Source: JAUVKA01 sp964465145
GTDB taxonomy: Bacteria; Bacteroidota; Bacteroidia; Bacteroidales; UBA12481
Assembly (NCBI GenBank): GCA_964465145.1
Contig: CAYXJR010000095.1
Coordinates: forward strand, 1 to 14,858
DNA length: 14,858 bases
Direction: 5' to 3'
Part shown: one piece after another, positions 7,768 through 14,814 of the stretch
Numbering within the stretch: position 1 is the stretch's first letter
How the letters are laid out: the number at the start of each line of letters is the position of its first letter
The notes under the pieces: generated by a model
The model's database searches: none
What the model saw: only the letters and a program-made list of their open reading frames with translations
Told to the model about the DNA's origin: nothing
Made by a program: the position numbers and the translations under genes

Positions 7768-8895
7768 CTAATTTTTTACTTTAAATCCTAGTTGTCTGAG
7801 TTTTTCTTCTGCAAAATGGGAGATATTCATACCCTTAATGGTAAAAGCCTTAAATTCCCGACGGACAGGATAATCCCCCCTTAATTTCTCGAAACTGTCC
7901 GGGGTCGATCGAAGGGCTTCATCATCGTGCTGTATGGCATAGGTGGATTGAATAGCTGAATAAATCACTCGCTCCTGATCCATGCTATCTCCGTAAAGTA
8001 GAATGTTTGGGAAATGGGGTTGTTCAATTTCCCCTGGGTACCAGGATTCTGGACCCAGATTGAATTGCCTGCTGATTGCCTGCACGCACTGAGCAGTGCC
8101 ATTGGCCTTGCCATCACGGGAGTATCCGGCAATATGAGGTGTGCCTATAAGGCATTTATCCAGCAATCCAGCATCTATTTCCGGCTCATTCTCCCAACAA
8201 TCAATTATGCAATCTTTGATTTTTCCGTCCACAAGCTTCTTTTTCACAGCCGATGTATCCATCACTTCCCCTCGACAGGTATTAATGAATAATGAAGGGT
8301 TTTTCCATTTATTAATAAATTCATTATCAGCCAGGTGATAGGTCTTGTCTATGCCTCCCTGGTATAATGGGACATGCAGGCTAATGATATCAGCCTTTTC
8401 CAGGATCTGTTCCAATTTAACAAAGCCCTTCGGGCCTTCCTTGCGGGCTCTTGGAGGATCATTCAATAAAACTTTCAGACCTAGTATCTTTGCGGTGCGG
8501 GCAACTTTTGAACCAACATTTCCTACTCCAATAATACCAATCGTTTGGTTGGCTAAAGGAATGTTTCTTATTACAGACCAGTGGGAAAGGGCTGAGGCAA
8601 TGTACTGGTTTACTGATTCTGCATTGCAGCCTGGAGCATTGGTCCATTGAATCCCTGCCTTCTGGCAATATTCGGTATCAATATGGTCAAAGCCAATAGT
8701 GGCTGTTGCGATGAATTTTACAGGTGTTCCTTCAAGTAAATGACGATCACAGCGGGTTCGGGTTCGTATGATAAGTCCATCCACATTTAATAGATTGATG
8801 CGGCTTATCTCCGAACCCGGAATATATTCTACATCAGCAAAAGGCTCCAGCACTCCGCGGATATAAGGGATCTTATCGTCGATAGCGAATTTCAT
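7768..8895 (-). CDS. pdxB: Erythronate-4-phosphate dehydrogenase
   Basis: PdxB oxidises 4-phospho-D-erythronate at C2 in the DXP-dependent route to pyridoxal phosphate. The 375-residue protein (E. coli PdxB is 378) is colinear with the family. The N-terminal part has MKFAIDDKIPY, TATIGFDHID and APGCNAESV. The nucleotide motif GVGNVG is at 123-128 with acidic Asp146 (LNDPPRA) for NAD. The D-2-hydroxyacid dehydrogenase triad is Arg208 (CRGEV), Glu237 (ENEPE) and His254 (TPHIAGY). The C-terminal PdxB dimerisation domain (DUF3410) includes DDEALRSTPDSFEKLRGDYP and separates it from SerA-like relatives. The start at 8895 (MKF) is chosen over 8919 because it overlaps the larA-like stop as ATGA, a translational-coupling arrangement, and because the family begins here. 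Confidence 0.95.
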   Translation of the reverse strand: MKFAIDDKIPYIRGVLEPFADVEYIPGSEISRINLLNVDGLIIRTRTRCDRHLLEGTPVKFIATATIGFDHIDTEYCQKAGIQWTNAPGCNAESVNQYIASALSHWSVIRNIPLANQTIGIIGVGNVGSKVARTAKILGLKVLLNDPPRARKEGPKGFVKLEQILEKADIISLHVPLYQGGIDKTYHLADNEFINKWKNPSLFINTCRGEVMDTSAVKKKLVDGKIKDCIIDCWENEPEIDAGLLDKCLIGTPHIAGYSRDGKANGTAQCVQAISRQFNLGPESWYPGEIEQPHFPNILLYGDSMDQERVIYSAIQSTYAIQHDDEALRSTPDSFEKLRGDYPVRREFKAFTIKGMNISHFAEEKLRQLGFKVKN

Positions 8896-10151
8896 GCAAA
8901 ACGTTCCTTGCTGGTCCACAAACCCATGGCGGGATTGGGGATGAAATAAATTAATTCTTTATCATAGGTAGTATTATAACCGGGTTTAAGATCTTGCGGC
9001 GGATACATCTCCATGTAATCATCCAGATCGCCCCATTCAAAGCCCACGGCTTCAATTTCTTCACGAGATAAGTTTTGTTTTCCTTTTCCCGGGCAGTAGC
9101 GTATACTGAACCGGCCCTCAGATGTGCCATGGATAAGATGGGCAGCCGCACTGAGGTTTTCTTTAAGGTCCTTATTTTGGTTTACACATTCAAGAATCTC
9201 CGGGGTAGTCCGGTATCCGTATTTGCGGATCAGCCGGTCGATCTCCGTATCTTCTCCAAACTTAATAAGGCCTGGGGCAAGGACAATCAGTTCACCCTTA
9301 TCAGCCATAGCCATCCTGGTGCGGTAGATACTTTTATTTCCCAGCCAGGCGCTTTTAAATTCGTCAGGATCCAGAAAAACAACCACCTTCTTTAGTGGTT
9401 TATCCAGCATGGTAAAATTCTCTTTCAAAGCCAGCTTTGAAGCTTCAAGAAAACAGTCTTTTCCGGAGCCGCAAAACAGCCCCCCTACGGTTCGCTTAAG
9501 CGAACCGTAGGCTGTAGTCGTTTGGGCCACCACTGAAAGCACATAAAAGACAGGTAAGATGTCCCCGTAATGCTCAGAGGCATAGTCGAATAGCTGCCTC
9601 ACAGGAGTGTCGGCCCGACCCATCATTCGCTCCATCCCATACACGGCTCCGATATAATGACTTTTATTGATCCCTTCAGGGCCCCCGGTGCCGACAAAAA
9701 TGTTCTTATTGTGGTTGGCCATACCCACCACTTCATGGGGTACAACCTGGCCCACCGAGAGGATCAGGTCCCAGTCCTCTTCCACTAACATACGGTTGAC
9801 CTGAACAGGCCAGGAAAAATCCAATTTACCCTCAGTTATCTCCTTTACAAATTCTGAAGGGACATGCCCCAGAGTAACCACATCTTTGCGCCAGTCGTGA
9901 ATCCTGAACAAATTCAAAGGTATCTGACCGTACATATGGCGAATCTGCTTTTCGCTCATGGCAGTATGCGTCCCCAGAGCAGGCAGAATTGCTTTTACGG
10001 CTTCTCCGTAATACTCCCATATCCACTCTGTTAGCTGCCCGGCATAGGAATGATATCGAGTGTAATCAGGTGGGATCACCAGTACACGGGACTTTTTGCC
10101 CAGCTTATCGAGTTCCCTGATCAATATTTTCTTTATTTCGGCTGGCGACAT
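8892..10151 (-). CDS. LarA-like nickel-pincer 2-hydroxyacid racemase/epimerase
   Basis: This 419-residue protein belongs to the LarA superfamily (DUF2088), which inverts C2 of 2-hydroxy acids with the Ni-pincer nucleotide cofactor. Key LarA positions are preserved with correct spacing: Asp29 and Arg32 (PPDYTR), His62 (LGTHTAM), His139 (VPHEVVG), Lys149 and His165. Lys149 and His165 correspond to Lys184 (cofactor attachment) and His200 (nickel ligand) of L. plantarum LarA; the steps H-10-K-16-H are the same. ELIVLAPGLIKFGED and NLSAAAHLIHGTSEGRF mark the C-terminal domain. The substrate is unknown. ATG 10151 is chosen because the earlier in-frame ATG (10232) would overlap the HAD gene and add a non-conserved leader. 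A 28-bp palindrome lies in frame at about residues 214-223. No larB, larC or larE cofactor genes are in the window. Confidence 0.85.
   Translation of the reverse strand: MSPAEIKKILIRELDKLGKKSRVLVIPPDYTRYHSYAGQLTEWIWEYYGEAVKAILPALGTHTAMSEKQIRHMYGQIPLNLFRIHDWRKDVVTLGHVPSEFVKEITEGKLDFSWPVQVNRMLVEEDWDLILSVGQVVPHEVVGMANHNKNIFVGTGGPEGINKSHYIGAVYGMERMMGRADTPVRQLFDYASEHYGDILPVFYVLSVVAQTTTAYGSLKRTVGGLFCGSGKDCFLEASKLALKENFTMLDKPLKKVVVFLDPDEFKSAWLGNKSIYRTRMAMADKGELIVLAPGLIKFGEDTEIDRLIRKYGYRTTPEILECVNQNKDLKENLSAAAHLIHGTSEGRFSIRYCPGKGKQNLSREEIEAVGFEWGDLDDYMEMYPPQDLKPGYNTTYDKELIYFIPNPAMGLWTSKERFA
9484..9511. repeat. Palindromic element, copy inside the larA-like gene
   Basis: This is a perfect 28-bp palindrome with arms CCTACGGTTCGCTT and the complement, lying wholly within coding sequence. 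Read on the minus strand it encodes about AYGSLKRTVG in frame. It shares 13 of 14 arm positions with the intergenic palindrome at 6269-6299. The one difference (C for G at arm position 10) is matched by the complementary change in the other arm, so both fold perfectly. Confidence 0.9.
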
Positions 10152-10185
10152 AATTAGGAGTGGAAGTATATCTGGATTTAATCGA

Positions 10186-11076
10186 TTATTTACTGGTATC
10201 CCATTCCGGTTTCTCCGGCAGGTGCCTCTCAAATTCCAGGATCAGATCTCTTTCATAACCACCGGCATAAGTGCCGTCGAAGAAACGGTCAAGACCTTCT
10301 TTGAACAGTACCTCCCAGGATCCTTCTTCATGGCCTGGATTGATGGGAAAAAAAAGTACATGGTTATTCTTTGCTGCTTTCATATCTCCGGGAGCATCGC
10401 CGATCATCAGTATCCGCTCGTCACTGTATTTCCCTTTTGCTCCAAAAGCCAGATGTTCTGCTTTAGTTCCGTATTCCTGTCCGGCAATAATTCTTACAAA
10501 TCCATCTAAATCGTTTTCTTTCCATTCACGCTCCAGGGCTTCCACCGGAGTTTGAGATACTACCATGGCATCTGCCAGGGGAGTGAGCTTTTCAAGACAT
10601 TCCCTGACATACGGGAAAGGAGGGATACCATAAACCAGATCTTTTATATCAGCATTAACTGAATATGACCATGCCAATGCCCTGTCGATTATCTCATTGT
10701 TGGCAGTTTTGGCATACAGGTCTAATGCAGGATTACCCAGTTTTGTTTCTTTTCTAGTCCACTCAACCAGAGGTGAAAGATCAGGAATAATGGTATTTCG
10801 GGCTTTAACCTCAGGCCTTAGTGATAATTGATGCATTGATTCAATCAAAGCAATAAAACGATTTGTTCCCCGGGTTTTTGAATACAGGTTGACAAACTCC
10901 CAGGTTTCCCTGGCATATTTCGATACTTTCTGCAACTCCCAATGCTTAATGGCATTAGGACAAAAACACTCTTTTTGCTTGATTTCCATGGTATCAAAGG
11001 CACAACCATCTGAATCTATACCGATAAAAAAGTCTTTTTCCGGTTTTAAATCTCTAAGTACTTGTTGAAGGTTCAT
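10186..11076 (-). CDS. HAD-superfamily hydrolase
   Basis: This 296-residue cytosolic protein has all four HAD motifs. Motif I is IGIDSDGCAFD (nucleophile Asp21, acid/base Asp23), motif II VVSQTP (Ser174), motif III the lysine in GTKAEH (Lys205), and motif IV IGDAPGD (Asp227, Asp231). About 140 residues between motifs I and II form a large helical C1-type cap. Asp23 suggests phosphatase activity rather than a dehalogenase or mutase, but the substrate is not readable from sequence. It lies between the phosphofructokinase gene (28-base gap) and the larA-like gene (34-base gap) in the same operon, so a sugar phosphate or phosphorylated sugar acid is the likely substrate class (inference). The motif I form DSDGxxxD is less common than DxDGTL. 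Confidence 0.88.
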   Translation of the reverse strand: MNLQQVLRDLKPEKDFFIGIDSDGCAFDTMEIKQKECFCPNAIKHWELQKVSKYARETWEFVNLYSKTRGTNRFIALIESMHQLSLRPEVKARNTIIPDLSPLVEWTRKETKLGNPALDLYAKTANNEIIDRALAWSYSVNADIKDLVYGIPPFPYVRECLEKLTPLADAMVVSQTPVEALEREWKENDLDGFVRIIAGQEYGTKAEHLAFGAKGKYSDERILMIGDAPGDMKAAKNNHVLFFPINPGHEEGSWEVLFKEGLDRFFDGTYAGGYERDLILEFERHLPEKPEWDTSK

Positions 11077-11081
11077 TGTTT

Positions 11082-11109
11082 GGTTAATGGTTAATCGTCA
11101 TTTGTCATT
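11082..11109. repeat. Short heptamer-phased repeat between pfp and HAD genes
   Basis: Four units are in strict seven-base phase: GGTTAAT, GGTTAAT, CGTCATT and TGTCATT. They fill the gap between the HAD start (11076) and the phosphofructokinase stop (11105-11107), whose TGA lies within the last unit. Base composition differs from the other two tracts, but the period is the same. Confidence 0.6.
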
Positions 11110-12385
11110 TACCCATCGGCACATACTTGTCGAGTTTTTGTTCGGCAAATATGGGTTTCATCCTAGCAAATCGCTGCAATCCGTTTATCATCGGCACGCT
11201 CACCCAGTCTTCGCCTATCAATGGCTTTGCATATTTAATAAATTCATCGCTTACATCAATCTTGTTTGGCAGAATCCAATCTTTCGGAAAGAATCGCTCG
11301 CTAAGTGCCACCATCTCTAATGGCACCTTATCGTAGCGAACATTGTAAATTATCCCCGGATTACGCAGAATTGTGGCCATCCATCCGTTCCCCTCGTTTA
11401 TGGCTATCTCCACTGCTTTTTGACCTACTTTGTATGCCTCCTCGAGATCTACCGTGGAAGCGTATATCATTGAATGTCTTTGGTCCGTTCCCATAACTTG
11501 CCCGCGTGCTGATCCCCTGGTTTTGAGACCCTTTTCGTTGAGGTAGTTCACCACTGTTTGCTGAACGCTGCTCTTGCTGGCTCCGAATTCGATATGCCCG
11601 AAAGAATCTTTTACCTCACCGATATTACCAACGTCGAAGCCCTCGCTGATGATAACAATGCATCTCCCATCCCTTACCAACTGATCATTTACATTATCGG
11701 CCAGCTCTTCCAGCTTTAAGCCGGATTCGGTTAGATAGATCTGAAGAGGCATTTCCCTGTCAGGGTCGGCTAGTCGGGCTGCGGCAGGTATAAATCCAAT
11801 ATTTCTTCCCATGGCCTGTAAAACAAGAACTGGATCCGCCGGACAGGATCCGGCATTCTCCTCATTTGCATTCTGCACCAAATGCGACCAGTAGCGCGCT
11901 ACACTTCCATAACCGGGTGTGTGGTCAATAAGTTTGAACTCACTGTCGCCCACATCATTATCAATAGTTTTTGGCACTCCAACAGCCACAAGGTCTAATC
12001 CACGCAAGTGCGCCAGTTCACTCACCTTAAAGGCAGTATGCTGGGAGTCGTTGCCTCCGATATAAAAGAAGTACCCTATGTTATGGGCTTTGAATACCTC
12101 AATCACGCGGTTGAAATCTTCTGATTGATTTTCTTTTAGTTTATACCTGCATGTACCTATTGAGCCTGCCGCCGGAGTAGTCCTTAAAAGACGGATCTCT
12201 TCATCGTTCTGAGCCGATAAGTCAAGCAGTTCCTCTTTGAGTACTCCTTCGATTCCATGCCATGCCCCGTAAACGGTGCCAAAAATACCGGGGTATTCCC
12301 TGCAGGACTCAATAATACTTCTCAGGGAATTATTTATTACTGATGAGGGCCCCCCCGATTGAGCTATGATTACATTTTTAGCCAT
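11105..12385 (-). CDS. pfp: Phosphofructokinase, predicted PPi-dependent
   Basis: This cytosolic enzyme interconverts fructose 6-phosphate and fructose 1,6-bisphosphate. The 426-residue PFK fold shows QSGGPSSVIN (9-18), YIGGNDS (108-114), VPKTIDND (137-144) and the MGR sugar-phosphate motif (192-194). In E. coli ATP-PFK the positions corresponding to Asp113 and Lys139 are glycines (GGDGS and PGTIDND). Asp and Lys at those sites are the accepted marks of pyrophosphate-dependent enzymes, so PPi is the predicted phosphoryl donor and the step is likely reversible. GGND in place of GGDD is a variant I associate with a subgroup of bacterial PFPs. The catalytic Asp is in TIDND. It is the first gene of the operon, with a predicted promoter 20 bases upstream and no Shine-Dalgarno sequence. 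Confidence 0.9.
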   Translation of the reverse strand: MAKNVIIAQSGGPSSVINNSLRSIIESCREYPGIFGTVYGAWHGIEGVLKEELLDLSAQNDEEIRLLRTTPAAGSIGTCRYKLKENQSEDFNRVIEVFKAHNIGYFFYIGGNDSQHTAFKVSELAHLRGLDLVAVGVPKTIDNDVGDSEFKLIDHTPGYGSVARYWSHLVQNANEENAGSCPADPVLVLQAMGRNIGFIPAAARLADPDREMPLQIYLTESGLKLEELADNVNDQLVRDGRCIVIISEGFDVGNIGEVKDSFGHIEFGASKSSVQQTVVNYLNEKGLKTRGSARGQVMGTDQRHSMIYASTVDLEEAYKVGQKAVEIAINEGNGWMATILRNPGIIYNVRYDKVPLEMVALSERFFPKDWILPNKIDVSDEFIKYAKPLIGEDWVSVPMINGLQRFARMKPIFAEQKLDKYVPMGK

Positions 12386-12405
12386 TGGATAAGGAATAAT
12401 TCATG

Positions 12406-12413
12406 CAAAGATA
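12406..12413 (-). promoter_or_regulatory. Predicted Bacteroidota -7 promoter element for the pfp operon
   Basis: On the minus strand the bases read TATCTTTG, an exact match to the TAnnTTTG element of the Bacteroidota primary sigma factor. A start about seven bases downstream would give a leader of roughly 15 bases before the pfp ATG at 12385. The place of the upstream TTTG element is taken by the palindrome at 12429-12450, and no good TTTG is visible. Confidence 0.6.
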
Positions 12414-12428
12414 AAAGCATTATTTTGT

Positions 12429-12450
12429 TTTCCGTGTGCGCACACGGAAA
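12429..12450. promoter_or_regulatory. Perfect 22-bp palindrome upstream of pfp (operator or terminator)
   Basis: The arms are TTTCCGTGTGC and its complement, with no spacer. It lies between the transporter stop (12474) and the predicted pfp promoter and covers the upstream promoter-element region. No T-rich tail follows on the minus strand, which argues against a classical terminator and for a dimeric-regulator operator. Its centre (12433-12446) is 14 bases of alternating pyrimidine and purine. Confidence 0.6.
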
Positions 12451-12473
12451 TATTGAAAACCATGCATTAAGGT

Positions 12474-14702
12474 TTATGACATATCAATTTCCCTGTCGGA
12501 ATTCAGGAACAAAATGTTGCATTCAACGGTATAGCCTTTAAATACTTGCGCTCCTTCATGCTTAACCTGGTTCCTGTGGAAACCTATCAGGGTGAGCCCG
12601 GCTTCGGCAGATTTTTCGTTAACAAGGGTTTTGAAGGCAATGTCAGGTTTTTCCTCGATCCATTCAAGGTTTTTTTTCGTGATGGGAATCCGGCCGGTAA
12701 GGATAAGATTTTGGATCTCACTCTGCTTGGAAAGTAATTGGTCCTTTTTATAGATCTGGAATATGCGAATATCAGCCTTACGCCAATCAGGGTGGCCTAA
12801 TATTATGTAGCTGAGGAGTATCATCAGGTTGGCGTTTTCAAGGTCGATTGACCTCACCCAGATATGGATCCCGTTTTTAAATTTGGTTGGGGATTCGCTG
12901 CTGGAAATTATTCCAATATCAAATTCCCCGGCATTAACCAGTGTGAGGTTATCTATGATCGAATTGAGCTCGGAATCATCATTCCGGGAAAAATCGAACA
13001 AAACCATATTGTTTTCCATTCCTGAGATGCCCGGGATTTGTATGGTTTGTGCAATGGCCGAAGTAAATGATGGAGAAATAAGTGTGTCGATATACACGTG
13101 GTTCGTTCGCTGATCAAATTTCTCCCTTAGCTTTTTTAATTGATCCATTGATTCTGAATGAGTCTGGTGGCTGTAATACCCGGTGATTTTGTGGATATAT
13201 GTACCGAAGCCGTATTTATAAGAAATCCAGTTCAATACCTGAAAACCTGTGTCTCTTTTAAATCCGGCATTGGAAATGCAAACTGCGCTTGGCCTCCATT
13301 CCAAATCCTTATTTTTTTCTTTCTTTTTTTGCAGGTAAACCTGGAGATTCCTGTTCAATTGAAAAAGGGAATTGATGAATATACCGGATAAACCCTGCCG
13401 GTTTTTATGATAATGATTGATGTACACATAAAGTAAAAATATCAGTCCTATTGCCAAAATAGCGTAAAGGGAATTTATCTTGAACATCACCAATACTGCC
13501 ACCAGGAAACCTAATAGTGAAATGTACCATTTCGAACGAAAGGATGGCCGGTAGGATGGGGAAGAACCAAAATGATTCAGGAAAGAAATGAGACAGAGGG
13601 AACCGTAAGTTACCATGAAAAACATCGATATGATCTCAGCTACTGCATTAACATTTCCAAGGGCAACGAAAAACAGAGCTATTATACAGGTGATTAATGT
13701 GCCGTTATATGGCTCATTGGAATCACCTTTTCCCCTGGAGAGAAAATCGTTGATCTTTTTTGAAGGAAAGGTCCTGTCGGAGGCGAGGGCCTGCAGGGTA
13801 CGTGGTGCCACCATTACTGATCCCAGAGCCGATGAAACTGTTGATGCAGCGAGGCCTAAAGGAATTATAAGGAAACCAAATAAGGCAATCTTGCTCATTA
13901 TTAGTTGATTGTCCATCATTTCCTGTTGAGAAGTAGACCCTGCAATTTTGAAAATGATAAAAAAGTAAAGAATCATTCCTACGATGGTAGCTGAGATAGT
14001 TCCCCAGGGGATAGATTTGGCAGGATTTTTCAGATCGCCAGATAGGCCAACACCGGCTGTCATCCCCGTAAATGCAGGAAAAATGATGGCGAAAACTATA
14101 AAAAAGTCATTCATGTTCCTGAACTCAGCATTCTTAAAGTTGTATACTTCAGGGGCTGCCTCGGTTGGCGACCCGAGGAAAAACAGGATCAGGGATAAGG
14201 CCATAATGGCCACAACCACATAAAGTGCTTTTACACCCAAATTGGCTCCTTTTTTCAGAATGATGGCACTGAGCCCAAGCATGGCTGGAATACTGACAAC
14301 CTGCCGGGGTAAAATAAAGCCCCATTGGTTGGAAACCCAATCGAAAAGAAATTCAAATGCCTCGGTAAAAGCAATGATGTAGAAGGCTACACTGATGGCC
14401 TGACTAAAATATAGGGCGATACCAATGGTACCCCCAATGTTCAACCCGAATGACCTGGAAATTATAAAATATTCACCCCCGCCTTCGACCCGCTTATTTG
14501 TTGCTATCTCTGATATAGCCAGGGCTGTGGGGATAGTTACCATATGTCCCAACAGAATAATCATGACAACACCCCAAAATCCAAGGGTCCCTACGGCAAA
14601 ACCAAACCTTAGGAATAAAATGGCTCCCAGGATGGTTGAGATAGCCGTGAAAAAAACAGGAGCTGTTCCGAATCTTTTGGCTGTATTTGTATTGCGGTCC
14701 AT
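12474..14702 (-). CDS. SLC12-type permease (cation-chloride cotransporter family, APC superfamily)
   Basis: This 742-residue inner-membrane transporter has about twelve membrane segments in residues 12-435 and a ~300-residue cytoplasmic C-terminus. The membrane part carries SLC12 hallmarks: GAILFLRFGF (26-35), ATNKRVEGGGEY (67-78) then ISRSFG (81-86), QAISVAFYI (101-109), FPAFTGMTAG (208-217) with SGDLKNP (221-227), and APRTLQALASDR (299-310). These separate it from ordinary amino-acid permeases. The C-terminal part (WRPSAVCISN onward) resembles the SLC12 cytosolic domain. Family members move Na, K and Cl ions or, in some bacterial relatives, amino acids; the transported solute here cannot be decided from sequence. 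The gene is upstream of the pfp operon on the same strand but separated by 88 bases holding a palindrome and a promoter, so it is probably a separate unit. Confidence 0.88.
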   Translation of the reverse strand: MDRNTNTAKRFGTAPVFFTAISTILGAILFLRFGFAVGTLGFWGVVMIILLGHMVTIPTALAISEIATNKRVEGGGEYFIISRSFGLNIGGTIGIALYFSQAISVAFYIIAFTEAFEFLFDWVSNQWGFILPRQVVSIPAMLGLSAIILKKGANLGVKALYVVVAIMALSLILFFLGSPTEAAPEVYNFKNAEFRNMNDFFIVFAIIFPAFTGMTAGVGLSGDLKNPAKSIPWGTISATIVGMILYFFIIFKIAGSTSQQEMMDNQLIMSKIALFGFLIIPLGLAASTVSSALGSVMVAPRTLQALASDRTFPSKKINDFLSRGKGDSNEPYNGTLITCIIALFFVALGNVNAVAEIISMFFMVTYGSLCLISFLNHFGSSPSYRPSFRSKWYISLLGFLVAVLVMFKINSLYAILAIGLIFLLYVYINHYHKNRQGLSGIFINSLFQLNRNLQVYLQKKKEKNKDLEWRPSAVCISNAGFKRDTGFQVLNWISYKYGFGTYIHKITGYYSHQTHSESMDQLKKLREKFDQRTNHVYIDTLISPSFTSAIAQTIQIPGISGMENNMVLFDFSRNDDSELNSIIDNLTLVNAGEFDIGIISSSESPTKFKNGIHIWVRSIDLENANLMILLSYIILGHPDWRKADIRIFQIYKKDQLLSKQSEIQNLILTGRIPITKKNLEWIEEKPDIAFKTLVNEKSAEAGLTLIGFHRNQVKHEGAQVFKGYTVECNILFLNSDREIDMS

Positions 14703-14814
14703 AAAAGTGCTGTTAATAGGGTTTTTAGAACCCCTGCTAATTTACCATTTTATGGATAACAATTGCACCAGCTTACTCCTATCTTTTGCTACTTTTGTGG
14801 CTTAATGATTGAAT
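14703..14814. other. Divergent intergenic region between transporter and surE
   Basis: This short AT-rich spacer between divergent starts must hold both promoters. A plus-strand TAnnTTTG element is evident. On the minus strand only a weak TAAATTAG match exists. A small hairpin (GGGTT, five-base loop, AACCC; 14719-14733) lies in the transporter leader, 17 bases before its ATG, and could affect its translation. Confidence 0.45.
14790..14797 (+). promoter_or_regulatory. Predicted -7 promoter element for surE
   Basis: TACTTTTG matches TAnnTTTG exactly and lies 17 bases before the surE ATG at 14815. No equally clear TTTG occurs at the usual distance upstream; a TTG lies 24 bases away. Confidence 0.5.

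Noticed and set aside
8896..8919. PdxB start at 8919
   Set aside because: The added eight residues are not family-like and lie in another frame of the larA-like C-terminus. The ATGA overlap at 8895 fits both genes better.
10152..10232. Longer N-terminus for the LarA-like protein starting at 10232
   Set aside because: The extra 27 residues look unlike the family, overlap the end of the HAD gene by 47 bases, and are rich in Arg and Asn. The ATG at 10151 begins at the expected family position.
12829..13391. Open frames on the plus strand opposite the SLC12-type gene
   Set aside because: They lie fully antisense to a well-supported gene, have no family resemblance and reflect its codon pattern.
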